Positions 18,184 to 27,075 are shown, numbered from the stretch's first letter. The stretch is 52,197 bases of DNA from Peptostreptococcus stomatis DSM 17678 (GCF_000147675.1 NZ_ADGQ01000066.1:1-52197), one strand, 5' to 3'. Notes: generated by a model from the letters alone, not told the origin. Program-made: numbers and translations.

Positions 18184-19065
18184 CTACTCTATATTCTGGA
18201 CTTGTTCCCTGATTTTTTCTAATTCTGCCTTCATATTGATAACCAGGTTGGCTATAGAAACATCAGACGATTTTGAACCCATGGTATTTACTTCCCTGTT
18301 CATCTCCTGAATCAAAAAGTCCATCTTCCTACCAACGGATTCATCTGCAGTCACAGTATCCCTTAGCTGGTTTATATGACTCTTAAACCTTACTATTTCC
18401 TCTGTAATGTTAGACTTGTCAGCATATATAGCCACTTCCTGGGCCAGCCTGTACTCATCTACCACCTTAGGATCGTCCAGAAGTTCGCTTATCCTGGTAT
18501 ATAACTTTTCCTTATATTCTTTTTCAATACTTTCAGTATACTTTTCCAGGTCACATACAGACTCTTCCAATAGGTCTGCCCTGGTAAGTATATCTTTTTC
18601 CAGCTTTTGACCCTCAATTATCCTCATATTACACAGGTTTTCTAGGGCCTTATTGGCAGCCTCTGACAGCATATTCCACAAGATTTCCTCGTCGTCTTCA
18701 GCCTCTGTAATCTTGACTACATCGGGAAACTTTGCTATATCTACAGGACTAATCGGTTCTTCCAAACCAAAGTCAGCCTTGATATTCTTAAGAATATGGT
18801 AGTACTGCTTAGCTAATTCAGCATCATATACTAGTTGGGACCCGACAGAAGTAACGGTCTCGAACTTAACAAATATATCGACCCTACCCCTATTAAGGTG
18901 GTCCTTGATTAAAAACCTTAACTTATCTTCTAAAAAAGATAGTTTCCTAGGCATCCTAGGATTTATGTCTAAATACTTGTGATTTATTGTTTTGCATTCA
19001 ACCGAAAGATTGTAGTACTGGTCCTTAAACTCGCCTATACCAAATCCTGTCATACTTTTCGCCAT
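18184..19065 (-). CDS. yicC: YicC family endoribonuclease
   Basis: YicC/YloC family protein, linked in other bacteria to RNA cleavage and stationary-phase regulation; about 293 residues. The N-terminus MAKSMTGFG is the family signature, and the C-terminal DUF1732 part ends with FLIQEMNREVNTMGSK and a final helix. A longer frame reaches 19137, but the promoter -10 lies within that extension, and GGAGA stands before ATG at 19065. It is the first gene of the long block. Confidence 0.93.
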   Translation of the reverse strand: MAKSMTGFGIGEFKDQYYNLSVECKTINHKYLDINPRMPRKLSFLEDKLRFLIKDHLNRGRVDIFVKFETVTSVGSQLVYDAELAKQYYHILKNIKADFGLEEPISPVDIAKFPDVVKITEAEDDEEILWNMLSEAANKALENLCNMRIIEGQKLEKDILTRADLLEESVCDLEKYTESIEKEYKEKLYTRISELLDDPKVVDEYRLAQEVAIYADKSNITEEIVRFKSHINQLRDTVTADESVGRKMDFLIQEMNREVNTMGSKSSDVSIANLVINMKAELEKIREQVQNIE

Positions 19066-19105
19066 AACTAATCTCCAATCCAATATAAAATTGCTACTAA
19101 CCTTT

Positions 19106-19134
19106 ATTATAACATATCGGACATGCTCTAACAA
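19106..19134 (-). promoter_or_regulatory. sigma-A-type promoter of yicC operon
   Basis: On the minus strand TTGTTA (19129-19134) and TATAAT (19106-19111) are 17 bp apart. The predicted transcript starts near 19099, giving a leader of about 35 nt to the yicC ATG. Confidence 0.8.
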
Positions 19135-19136
19135 CA

Positions 19137-19179
19137 CATAAAACCTCTTGACCAGTCAATAAAACCAATCAAGAGGTTT
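19137..19179 (-). terminator. intrinsic terminator after the importer island
   Basis: AAACCTCTTGA and TCAAGAGGTTT (11 bp, perfect; 19141-19151 and 19169-19179) form a stem closing a 17-nt loop, with T residues following on the minus strand. It separates the MarR/importer operon from the yicC promoter. Confidence 0.8.
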
Positions 19180-19223
19180 ACTTTTGTAATCTCCATATTT
19201 ACTGTAATTTTAAGCCCTTGCTT

Positions 19224-19472
19224 TTATACAAGGCATACTACTTTACCAAATCCTTTTTTACTTTCTTCTACCAGGCCAACACATTCAATACCTAGTATTC
19301 TAGGGAATTCAACACTAGGTGAATATCCTTTTCTTGTAAAAATTTCTGAACGATTTATCCCAAATCCCCTTACCTTAATAAGGGTCCATCCCTCTTTAAT
19401 CCTTGGTTTTGGAACCTCTTGATATACCAGTTTATCTACCCCACCAGCTTCATAAACTACTACTGCTTTCAT
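19224..19472 (-). pseudogene. truncated zinc-type alcohol dehydrogenase/quinone oxidoreductase, N-terminal part only
   Basis: The 82 residues match the start of a GroES-like medium-chain dehydrogenase: MKAVVVYEAGGVD, VRGFGINRSE, then ILGIECVGLVEE. The frame stops shortly after, where a full protein of about 320 residues would go on to a Rossmann domain. I see no continuation in other frames. It lies 9 nt after the importer ATPase gene and before a terminator, so it is co-transcribed. It is probably a decayed relic; a retained short protein is less likely. Confidence 0.7.
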
Positions 19473-19481
19473 TGTCTTATA

Positions 19482-20210
19482 TCACCTCGTCATTTCAATC
19501 AATTTTTTCACAAAATTATTACTCGGATTATTCCACACTTCTTGTCTTGTTCCATATTGCTGAATTTTACCTTTGTCCATCACTAAAATGTGTGTTCCCA
19601 TCTTGAAAGCTTCATAAATATCATGTGTTATAAATATAATCGTACAATTTGTTTCTTTATGAATTTTTATCAAGTCTTTTTGAAGTTGGTACCGTGTTAT
19701 TGAGTCCACTGCACCAAAGGGTTCGTCCATAAGTAATATATGCGGTGAATTAGCATAGGCCCTTGCTATACCTACACGTTGTTGCTGGCCACCTGATAAT
19801 TCATGAGGATATTTTTCTTTTATATCTAAGGGCAAACCAACAAGATTAAGCATTTTATCTATAATCACTTGAATTTCTTTTTCTTCTTTTTTTTCAAGTT
19901 TTGGTATATAGCCAATATTTTCTGCCACTGTCATATGAGGAAATAACCCATTACCTTGAATAACATATCCTATTTTTCTTCTAAGAGAAATCATATCTTC
20001 ATTCAATATATTTTTACCTGAGATTAAAATTTCACCTTCATCTGGCTTCAATAATCCATTAATCATCTTTAAGAGTGTCGTTTTTCCTGAACCTGAGGTT
20101 CCTACTATACATATAAAGTCACCTTCTTTTATACCGAGATTGAAATTTCTAACTATCCATTCCCCATTATATGATTTTCCTATACCCTTGTACTCAATCA
20201 TTTCATTCAT
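19482..20210 (-). CDS. Opu/EgtU-type ABC importer ATPase
   Basis: ATP-binding subunit of a quaternary amine/betaine-type importer; 242 residues. Walker A GTSGSGKTT (33-41), signature [14 protein letters not shown], Walker B ILLMDEPFGAVD and the switch His in FITHD are intact. OpuCA/ProV proteins usually carry C-terminal CBS domains (about 380 residues); this one stops without them. CBS-less ATPases are seen with ergothioneine (EgtU) and bile-type (BilE) relatives. It sits one base after the fused permease/binding protein gene. Confidence 0.9.
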   Translation of the reverse strand: MNEMIEYKGIGKSYNGEWIVRNFNLGIKEGDFICIVGTSGSGKTTLLKMINGLLKPDEGEILISGKNILNEDMISLRRKIGYVIQGNGLFPHMTVAENIGYIPKLEKKEEKEIQVIIDKMLNLVGLPLDIKEKYPHELSGGQQQRVGIARAYANSPHILLMDEPFGAVDSITRYQLQKDLIKIHKETNCTIIFITHDIYEAFKMGTHILVMDKGKIQQYGTRQEVWNNPSNNFVKKLIEMTR

Positions 20211-20211
20211 T

Positions 20212-21753
20212 TTATTCCTCCAAAAGCCCTTTTTCCATCAAAAATTTTTTCGCAACATCTCTTGGATTTTCCTTGTTAATTTCAACCTTTTTGTTCAAAA
20301 AGGACATAGTTTTTTCATCCATTAAATTATTTAATTTATCTAACACAAGATTTAATTCTGGATGTCTATTCAGTGTGTCTTCTCTTACAACCATACCCGC
20401 CATATATTTTGGGTAAAATTCCAGGTCGTCTTCAAGAACTATAATTCTCGGATCTGATATCTGTCCGTCTGTTGTGAAGACTGTCATAACATCAATTTTT
20501 TTGTCATACAAGGCCTGATATTTTAAACCGTTATCCATATCGACAGCCTTCTTGAATTGTAATTTATACGAATCTGCAAGTGCCTTGTATCCATCCTCTC
20601 TTTCAAAGAAATCATACTCTGCACCAAATACAAAGTCTCCTGCATACTTGGCTAAGTCACTAAAGGTTTTTATATTATACCGCTTTACCAAATCTGCCCT
20701 AATAGCTAAACTATAGGTATCATTAAACCCAAACATACCCTTCCATGCCAACTTATATTGTCGTCTATACTCTTGATCAAGCAGGTTAAATTTTTCATTA
20801 GTGTAAGTTTCTGTTTTCTTTAACACTATTTGCCAGGATGTTCCTGTATACTCTGGATACATATCGAAATCACCTCTTACTATTGCTGGATGAATATTGG
20901 ATGTTCCTCCTCCTACTCCATGAGTAATATTTACATTTAATCCGGTATCATGCTTTATAAGTTCCCCTACCAGTTCAGCCAAAATATAGCTCTCTGAAGT
21001 AGGTTTAGATGCAATATTGATACTCTTATTTTTTTGGTTATGATAAAAACCTAATATAAATAAACCTATAAGAAATATAATCCCTGATACCATTGCCACT
21101 TTTTTATTTTTTAATTTTTTAATTTTATGTTCTGATACCAATTTTCCAAATAGACTTAAAATACCATCAACTACCAATGCTAATAGTGCAATCAGAAAAC
21201 TACCTATCAAAATAAGAACATCATTATTAGTTGTAATTCCTCTATAAATTGCTACACCTAAGCCACCTGCCCCTACAAAGGATGCAATCCCCGCCAAAGC
21301 TATTGTCATCGTAACCATATTCATGATGGATGAGAATATTACAGGAAAAGCTAAAGGAAGCTTAATCTTATACAATATTTGAAATTCCTTGCTACCCATA
21401 GCCCTACTCGCTTCTATAATATTAGGATCAATCGTGCTTATTCCAATATAAGTACTCCTAACTATAGGCAATAATGCGTATATGCTTAGTGCAATTATAG
21501 CTGTTGTATTCCCAATTCCAGTTATAGAAATCAAAAAACCCAAAAGGGCTATTGAAGGAATCGTATATGCTATATTTACAACAGATATGATATAAGCTGC
21601 AATTTTAGGTTTTTGCGAAATGAATATACCAATAAATAAACCTACAATAATTGCGATAAATACTGATGTAAATGTTATATATATGTGCTCTTTCAAGAGG
21701 TTCAAATAGAATGATGGGTTTAAAACTAACTCTCTTATAATTTTATTTATCAT
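20212..21753 (-). CDS. fused ABC importer permease and substrate-binding protein (Opu/EgtU type)
   Basis: Single protein of about 513 residues that joins an importer permease with a choline/betaine-family binding domain outside the membrane. Residues 1-210 hold about six membrane segments with the EAA-like loop EASRAMGSKEFQILYKIKLP. After another span (about 222-240) comes the binding domain with GDFDMYPEYTGT, GFNDTYSLA and TTDGQI. ATG at 21753 is preferred because the ATG at 21759 directly abuts GGAGG. The ligand may be glycine betaine, carnitine, choline or ergothioneine; I cannot decide from sequence. Confidence 0.9.
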   Translation of the reverse strand: MINKIIRELVLNPSFYLNLLKEHIYITFTSVFIAIIVGLFIGIFISQKPKIAAYIISVVNIAYTIPSIALLGFLISITGIGNTTAIIALSIYALLPIVRSTYIGISTIDPNIIEASRAMGSKEFQILYKIKLPLAFPVIFSSIMNMVTMTIALAGIASFVGAGGLGVAIYRGITTNNDVLILIGSFLIALLALVVDGILSLFGKLVSEHKIKKLKNKKVAMVSGIIFLIGLFILGFYHNQKNKSINIASKPTSESYILAELVGELIKHDTGLNVNITHGVGGGTSNIHPAIVRGDFDMYPEYTGTSWQIVLKKTETYTNEKFNLLDQEYRRQYKLAWKGMFGFNDTYSLAIRADLVKRYNIKTFSDLAKYAGDFVFGAEYDFFEREDGYKALADSYKLQFKKAVDMDNGLKYQALYDKKIDVMTVFTTDGQISDPRIIVLEDDLEFYPKYMAGMVVREDTLNRHPELNLVLDKLNNLMDEKTMSFLNKKVEINKENPRDVAKKFLMEKGLLEE

Positions 21754-22180
21754 ACCCATCCTCCATATTCACAATAATTTTCCTTAACATATTTTCAAAC
21801 ATTTCTATTTCACTCTCTGAAAATCCCTTATAGAATATTTCATCCATTTTATCTGTAACTATCTTTGATTTTGACTCTAAAAATTTTCCTTTATCTGTTA
21901 AAAATACATTTTTCTTTCTTTTATCCTTAGTGCTTTGCTTACGATATATTAAGTCTTCTTTTTCCATTTTATCAAGCATATTTGTCAGTGTATTGATTGC
22001 AAGTCCTGTTTTCAAAGATATGGATGTACTACTCAAACCATCCTTCTTCCACAAGTAATATAATATCTTGCCTTGTTCTCCATTAAATTCAGTAAGACCA
22101 TATTCAGAAAATAATTTATTTAGCTTTCTCCCACTGAGAAACTTTGCTCTTCCGATTAAATATCCACCTTCTGTTTTCAT
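21743..22180 (-). CDS. MarR-family transcriptional regulator
   Basis: Winged-helix regulator of 145 residues. It has the MarR core: GLSSTSISLKTGLAINTLTNMLDKMEKEDLI as recognition helix and hinge, a wing with DKRKKNVFLTDKG, and dimerisation helices at both ends. It is the first gene of the importer operon, overlaps the next gene, and has a near-consensus promoter with repeated TTCTATATA sequences upstream, so autoregulation is likely. The effector is unknown. Confidence 0.9.
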   Translation of the reverse strand: MKTEGGYLIGRAKFLSGRKLNKLFSEYGLTEFNGEQGKILYYLWKKDGLSSTSISLKTGLAINTLTNMLDKMEKEDLIYRKQSTKDKRKKNVFLTDKGKFLESKSKIVTDKMDEIFYKGFSESEIEMFENMLRKIIVNMEDGYDK

Positions 22181-22197
22181 ATTCTTCTCCTTATAAC

Positions 22198-22209
22198 TTC
22201 TATATAGAA
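22198..22209 (-). promoter_or_regulatory. candidate MarR operator (12-bp palindrome)
   Basis: TTCTATATAGAA is a perfect 12-bp palindrome located just downstream of the predicted start of transcription. The same TTCTATATA word recurs within the promoter spacer (22229-22238, seen on the plus strand as TATATAGAAG). Two spaced copies around a promoter fit repression by the adjacent MarR protein. Confidence 0.6.
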
Positions 22210-22221
22210 CTTATTTTTTAT

Positions 22222-22250
22222 ATTGTAGTATATAGAAGTATTTATGTCAA
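22222..22250 (-). promoter_or_regulatory. sigma-A-type promoter of marR-importer operon
   Basis: Minus-strand TTGACA (22245-22250) and TACAAT (22222-22227) with a 17-bp spacer. The perfect -35 and correct spacing make this one of the best promoters in the window. Confidence 0.85.
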
Positions 22251-22322
22251 GAGTAGATATCTTATTAGGTGATTATATTGATTTTCCTTTATTCTTTAAT
22301 CTCTTATTCTTTAGGACACAAT

Positions 22323-22365
22323 AAAAGCCCTCCTATGATAATTTCATTTCACCATAGAAGGACTT
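22323..22365 (-). terminator. intrinsic terminator of pgi
   Basis: After the pgi stop the minus strand forms a stem of about 13 bp (AAGTCCTTCTATG with CATAGGAGGGCTT, two G-U pairs) followed by TTTTATT. Confidence 0.8.
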
Positions 22366-22422
22366 ATATATTTTTATAGATTTAAATTATGACCATAGTC
22401 ATTTTACTCTGATACAGAAAAA

Positions 22423-23769
22423 CTATAATCTAGCTTCTAATTTCGCCTTTTCTTCTTCATAACCTGGCTTACCTAGTAGGGCGAACATATTTCTCTTGTA
22501 GTCCTCTACTCCTGGCTGGTTAAATGGGTTAACACCAAGGATAACACCACCTATACCACAAGCCTTTTCAAAGAAGTATACCATCTGACCAAATGTATAT
22601 TCATCTAGTCTTGCAACATTTAGGATTAAATTTGGTACATCCCCATCTGTATGGGCTAGTAGGGTTCCCTGGAAGGCCTTGTGGTTTACAAAGTCAACAG
22701 TCCTACCTGCCAGGTAGTTTAGACCGTCCAAATCATCCTTGTCTAACTTTATTTCTATATCTCTTCTTGGGTTTTCTACGTTAATTACAGTTTCAAAGAT
22801 AAATCTTCTACCATCCTGTATATACTGGCCCATTGAGTGTAGGTCAGTTGAGAAGTTTACTGAAGCTGGGAAGATACCCCTCTGGTCCTTACCTTCACTC
22901 TCACCAAACAACTGCTTCCACCATTCAGCAAAATACTGTAACTGTGGTTCATAGTTTACCAATAGTTCAGTTTCCTTGCCCTTTCTCTGTAATACTGTCC
23001 TTGCAACCGCATACTGGTAGGCCTGGTTCTTTTCAAGGTTTTTTACAGAGTACTCCTCTCTAGCATCCGCTGCCCCCTTCATCATGGCATCTATATCAAA
23101 ACCTGCCGCAGCTATAGGAAGTAGTCCAACAGCAGTTAGAACTGAGAACCTGCCACCTACATCATCTGGTATTACAAATGTTTCATAACCTTCTGCCTCA
23201 GCCAGACTCCTAAGAGCCCCCCTCTTGGCATCTGTAGTTGCATATATCCTCTTGGCTGCTTCTTCCTTACCATACCTCTTTTCCAGGTCTTCCTTGAAAA
23301 TTCTAAAGGCAAGGGCTGGTTCAGTTGTAGTACCAGACTTAGATATTACATTTACAGAGTAGTCCCTATCCTTTACCAGGTCCAATAGGTCTAGTAGGTA
23401 AGATGAACTAATGCTATTACCTGCAAAATATATTTCTGGAGCCTGTCTCTCTTCCTTACTCAAGTTGTTTTTGAAATTTTTACCCAACATTTCTATGGCT
23501 GCCTTGGCACCCAGGTAAGAACCACCTATACCTATAACTACCAATATTTCTGAATCAGACTTAATCTTGTCCGCTGCCTTTTTAATCCTGGCAAATTCAT
23601 CCTTGTCGTAGTTTACTGGAAGGTCAATCCAACCTATGTAGTCATTACCCAAAGACCTGCCCTCATGTAATAGGTCGTGTGCTACGTCAACGAATGGCTG
23701 CATAGCCTCTACTTCTCTCTTGGCCAAAAACTTTTCAGCCTTACTGTAATCAAATTTAATATTACTCAT
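22423..23769 (-). CDS. pgi: glucose-6-phosphate isomerase
   Basis: Second enzyme of glycolysis, interconverting glucose 6-phosphate and fructose 6-phosphate; 448 residues, the length of the Bacillus-type enzyme. The signature segments are [25 protein letters not shown] (sugar-phosphate loop), the catalytic Glu region [12 protein letters not shown] and the C-terminal [20 protein letters not shown] follows GAGGAGGCAAT. It is transcribed alone, with a leader that contains an intrinsic terminator. Confidence 0.97.
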   Translation of the reverse strand: MSNIKFDYSKAEKFLAKREVEAMQPFVDVAHDLLHEGRSLGNDYIGWIDLPVNYDKDEFARIKKAADKIKSDSEILVVIGIGGSYLGAKAAIEMLGKNFKNNLSKEERQAPEIYFAGNSISSSYLLDLLDLVKDRDYSVNVISKSGTTTEPALAFRIFKEDLEKRYGKEEAAKRIYATTDAKRGALRSLAEAEGYETFVIPDDVGGRFSVLTAVGLLPIAAAGFDIDAMMKGAADAREEYSVKNLEKNQAYQYAVARTVLQRKGKETELLVNYEPQLQYFAEWWKQLFGESEGKDQRGIFPASVNFSTDLHSMGQYIQDGRRFIFETVINVENPRRDIEIKLDKDDLDGLNYLAGRTVDFVNHKAFQGTLLAHTDGDVPNLILNVARLDEYTFGQMVYFFEKACGIGGVILGVNPFNQPGVEDYKRNMFALLGKPGYEEEKAKLEARL

Positions 23770-23796
23770 ATTGCCTCCTCTATTACTTTTTATTTA

Positions 23797-23820
23797 TAAA
23801 ACGACTCTACCACAGTCGTT
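23797..23820 (-). terminator. intrinsic terminator in the pgi leader
   Basis: AACGACT pairs with AGTCGTT (7 bp, perfect; 23814-23820 and 23800-23806) around a 7-nt loop, followed by TTTT. It ends about 27 nt before the pgi ATG and lies downstream of a candidate pgi promoter. Confidence 0.7.
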
Positions 23821-23851
23821 ATATTACCAAAATAACCAATCCATTATTTAC

Positions 23852-23860
23852 ATTATACCA
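23852..23860 (-). promoter_or_regulatory. candidate extended -10 promoter for pgi
   Basis: TGGTATAAT on the minus strand, touching the stop codon of the upstream flavoprotein gene. The -35 is weak, but the extended -10 is complete. Transcripts would start near 23845 and meet the leader hairpin after about 25 nt. Confidence 0.5.
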
Positions 23861-25474
23861 CTAGTCACCATTTTTGGTATCTAATGGCGAATATTTTTCA
23901 ATTATTTTTTCTGCACACTTTATACCGTCGACTGCAGCTGTAACTATACCACCTGCATAGCCTGCCCCCTCTCCACAAGGGTAAAGGTTGCCAATATTTA
24001 CAGACTTGAGGCTAGACTTGTCCCTATTTATCCTGACTGGGGCCGATGATCTAGTCTCTACACCTGTAAGGACGGCATCTGGCATGGCAAATCCCTTGAG
24101 TCTCTTGTCCATATCTACTAGGCCCTGCCTCATTGCTTCTACTACGAAGTCAGGTAGGCACAAGGCCAAGTCTGTGGGCTTTACACCCGGCCTATATGAT
24201 GGTCTTACACTAGCAAGACCTCTAGATGGCCTACCTGCCAGGAAATCTCCTACCAGTTGGCAGGGTGCATGGTAATTGCTACCTCCCAGTTCAAAAGCCA
24301 TGGCCTCATATTTTTCCTGAAAGTCTATGCCAGCTAGGGGGTGGTCTGAACCATAGTCATCTATTGTTACATTGACCAAGAGTCCACTGTTGGCATTTTC
24401 CAGGTCCCTGGCATGCTCACTCATACCATTTGTAACCAGGTGACCCTGACTACTGGCTGAGGCTATTACGCTGCCCCCCGGACACATGCAGAAGGTATAT
24501 ACACTCCTGCCATTTTCCACCTGGCTAGTCAGCCTGTAATCTGCTGCCCCCAACCTTTCATGGCCCGCAAATTTTCCATACTGGGCCTTGTTGATTAGGT
24601 CTTGGGGGTGTTCGATCCTGGCCCCTATTGCAAAGGGCTTTTGTTCCATATGCAGACCTCTTGAATTGAGCATCCTGTAGGTATCTCTGGCACTATGACC
24701 TGTAGCCAGTATTAGGTCCTGACAGGCCAGGTCTTCATGGTCATTTACTCTTACAGACACTATCTGGTCACCTACTAGGTTTATATCAGTCAACTGGTTG
24801 GAAAACCTAACCTGGCCACCTAGACGGATTATTTCCTGCCTTATATTTTTTACTACATTCTTCAATATATCAGTACCAACATGTGGCTTGTGGGAATAGA
24901 GGATGTCCTCTGGTGCCCCTGCTAGTACAAACTCTCTTAGGACCTTTTCACTCCTGATGTCCTTTATTCTGGTTGTCAGCTTGCCATCAGAAAAGGTTCC
25001 TGCCCCTCCTTCACCAAACTGGACATTGGACCTGTCATTCAGGATGCCTGTCTCCCAAAACTTGTCTATATCAGCAGTCCTGGTATCAACATCCTGGCCC
25101 CTTTCTAATAGAATTGGTCTATAACCCCTCTGGGCCAGTAAGAGGCTGGCAAAAAGTCCGGCTGGACCTGCACCAACTACAAGGGGTTGGTGCTTCATAG
25201 TCTCCTGGCCTGGTTTGACATCTTGATACCTGTTGGTCTCTATAAAGACCGTGTCCTTTGGTTTTCTAGCCAAGACCTTTTTTTCAGACTTAAGACTGAC
25301 ATCCACTGTATATACAAAACTTATCTGGTCTTTCTTTCTGGCATCTATGGATTCCTTATAGATGCTGTAGTCAACTATATCATTGTCATGTATCCTCAAT
25401 TTTTTGCACAACTTAGACCTCACTAGGTCTATTGGCTGGTCTATATCAATTTTTATATTAGATACTCTTAACAT
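23861..25474 (-). CDS. FAD-dependent dehydrogenase of the COG2509 family
   Basis: Predicted flavoprotein of 537 residues with no settled biochemical role. An N-terminal domain (about 1-75) of the family starts MLRVSNIKIDID. The FAD-binding motif VVGAGPAGLFASLLLAQRG is near 99-117, and a second dinucleotide segment LILATGHSARDTY and the C-terminal GEGAGYAGGI complete the fold. It is a single gene with a GGAAGGAGG Shine-Dalgarno, upstream of pgi. The cofactor is clear from motifs; the substrate is not. Confidence 0.88.
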   Translation of the reverse strand: MLRVSNIKIDIDQPIDLVRSKLCKKLRIHDNDIVDYSIYKESIDARKKDQISFVYTVDVSLKSEKKVLARKPKDTVFIETNRYQDVKPGQETMKHQPLVVGAGPAGLFASLLLAQRGYRPILLERGQDVDTRTADIDKFWETGILNDRSNVQFGEGGAGTFSDGKLTTRIKDIRSEKVLREFVLAGAPEDILYSHKPHVGTDILKNVVKNIRQEIIRLGGQVRFSNQLTDINLVGDQIVSVRVNDHEDLACQDLILATGHSARDTYRMLNSRGLHMEQKPFAIGARIEHPQDLINKAQYGKFAGHERLGAADYRLTSQVENGRSVYTFCMCPGGSVIASASSQGHLVTNGMSEHARDLENANSGLLVNVTIDDYGSDHPLAGIDFQEKYEAMAFELGGSNYHAPCQLVGDFLAGRPSRGLASVRPSYRPGVKPTDLALCLPDFVVEAMRQGLVDMDKRLKGFAMPDAVLTGVETRSSAPVRINRDKSSLKSVNIGNLYPCGEGAGYAGGIVTAAVDGIKCAEKIIEKYSPLDTKNGD

Positions 25475-25561
25475 GCTTCCTCCTTCCTGACCACAGGTTA
25501 ATCAGGCTTCTCATGCTTTAAATCACCTGGCCTGGGCCTAGCTTTTAATTTCATCAAATAT

Positions 25562-25605
25562 ATAAAAAAGACTAAATCACAAAAGAAATACTGTAATTTA
25601 GTCTT
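25562..25605 (-). terminator. intrinsic terminator after the SEC-C gene pair
   Basis: AAGACTAAAT and ATTTAGTCTT (10 bp, perfect; 25568-25577 and 25596-25605) with six T residues on the minus strand, downstream of the 124-residue protein gene. Confidence 0.8.
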
Positions 25606-25624
25606 ATCATCTCATAGATTTGGC

Positions 25625-25999
25625 TTAGTCCTTAGTAATCAAGCCCCTTATAACCTTCATATTATTAAATATCTTTTCAATAAAGTTTTCGGCTATTTCA
25701 TTGTCTAACAGCTTGATTTCAAGGTTTTCATTATCTTTAATTCCCTTGTCCCTGCAATACTGGTTGGCTATATACATTATAGCTTCCTTATTGTCAGGTG
25801 CCAGTGAGTATTCCTTGTAGTCAACTATCACATACTGAAGAACTTCCTGCCTACCAGCCTTATTGTATCCAATTTCTATATGGTAGATAACAGCAAATAG
25901 GTTTTCTATACTTTCTTCACCCTTGTAAACCGGTATAGCTGGATGTGATTTTATAAAATTAGTAGATACTGGTATACTATTCCCTACTTTTAACTGCAT
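25625..25999 (-). CDS. hypothetical protein, 124 residues
   Basis: No family recognised. The sequence is mixed alpha/beta by eye, has no signal peptide or membrane span, and has a short Lys/Asp/Glu/Asn-rich C-terminal half. A good Shine-Dalgarno (AGGAGG) and an 8-nt gap after the SEC-C protein gene show it is the second gene of a two-gene operon ended by a terminator. A role tied to the SEC-C protein is inference from this pairing only. Confidence 0.75.
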   Translation of the reverse strand: MQLKVGNSIPVSTNFIKSHPAIPVYKGEESIENLFAVIYHIEIGYNKAGRQEVLQYVIVDYKEYSLAPDNKEAIMYIANQYCRDKGIKDNENLEIKLLDNEIAENFIEKIFNNMKVIRGLITKD

Positions 26000-26007
26000 A
26001 TTTCCTC

Positions 26008-27075
26008 CTATTCACCTTCAACAACTGCTAGTATTTCTTTATTTCTCTTGGCTAGAGTACTAGTACTTACATCGTACTTCTGGGCTATAGAGTTCTGGGT
26101 AATACTCTCTCCTATAGACTTCCTATAGTAGTATTCAAGGCCTGAAGCCCATCCATTTTCTGCACCTGCCAGGTTCAGCTTGGATGAAATTTCTGACCAT
26201 AAGTCCATAACCTTAACCAGGACATCTTCCTCTTCAATTTTTGACCTAAGCAGGTCTTCTAGGTTTGAAATTGAGCCTGAATCTTCCTCATCTTCTAAGT
26301 CATGTAGGCTTTCTTCCATCATGCTGTCCTTATAGTCACTCATCTGCAACAAGTTCAACATGTGCTTGTAGAAGTATAGGGAATTTATAGATATAAAGTA
26401 GTCTATATTAGCTATATTATTCAGGTCTCCCTTATACTCATTCATTACATCATTGTAGATGTAATCCTTGGCATCTTCCTGGATTCTAATTGTCAAATCA
26501 GTCAAGACATATATATTGCCAACCTTGACTGGTCTGGCCAATAGGTACTGGCCTACTTCAAATCCTGCCAAGATTTCTGCATCAAGAGTATAGTACTGGA
26601 TACCTGTAAAGATATCTCTAATCACTACCTCTAAACCTTCAAACCTGTCTATAACAAACAAGCTTGGGTGAGAGTTTAGGCAGTTAACAACTATCTCCCT
26701 ATCATTCTTATTAAACTTTTTATGACCTAGGACATACATAGCAGGAGTATTTTCCCCATCAACCATATAGTCATATGAGAAGTATGATGCAAAGAACCTG
26801 TTTGAAGCTATATTGTTTACAATCATATCATCAAAGAATATATTCCTTGCTTCCTCTTCCTTGCTGGCAAAGGTCTCATCATTTTCAATCAGGTCTTCTA
26901 AAGACTCACTAAGGCCAATGATTGCCCTTGTATATGCCTCATTTGCCTTTTGCTTTTTGTCGTGCAGAGTCTTCTGGCCCAAGACCATCCTGTGGTCTGC
27001 CAAGTCCTTATCCATACAACATTTTTTATATTTTTTACCACTTCCACAATGGCACAAATCATTTCTATTCAACAT
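26008..27075 (-). CDS. SEC-C metal-binding motif protein
   Basis: Cytoplasmic protein of 355 residues with an N-terminal SEC-C zinc motif (LCHCGSGKKYKKCC, Cys8, Cys10, Cys19, Cys20), the module found at the end of SecA and in many otherwise unrelated proteins. The middle (about 40-290) has no recognised domain. The last 40 residues look like a helix-turn-helix (SIAQKYDVSTSTLAKRNKEI), which hints at nucleic acid binding. It has its own near-consensus promoter and a small partner gene downstream. Confidence 0.8.
   Translation of the reverse strand: MLNRNDLCHCGSGKKYKKCCMDKDLADHRMVLGQKTLHDKKQKANEAYTRAIIGLSESLEDLIENDETFASKEEEARNIFFDDMIVNNIASNRFFASYFSYDYMVDGENTPAMYVLGHKKFNKNDREIVVNCLNSHPSLFVIDRFEGLEVVIRDIFTGIQYYTLDAEILAGFEVGQYLLARPVKVGNIYVLTDLTIRIQEDAKDYIYNDVMNEYKGDLNNIANIDYFISINSLYFYKHMLNLLQMSDYKDSMMEESLHDLEDEEDSGSISNLEDLLRSKIEEEDVLVKVMDLWSEISSKLNLAGAENGWASGLEYYYRKSIGESITQNSIAQKYDVSTSTLAKRNKEILAVVEGE

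Noticed and set aside
19066-19137. Upstream extension of yicC by 24 codons
   Set aside because: The extension overlaps a 17-bp-spaced promoter, lacks a ribosome site and precedes the canonical MAKSMTGFG start.
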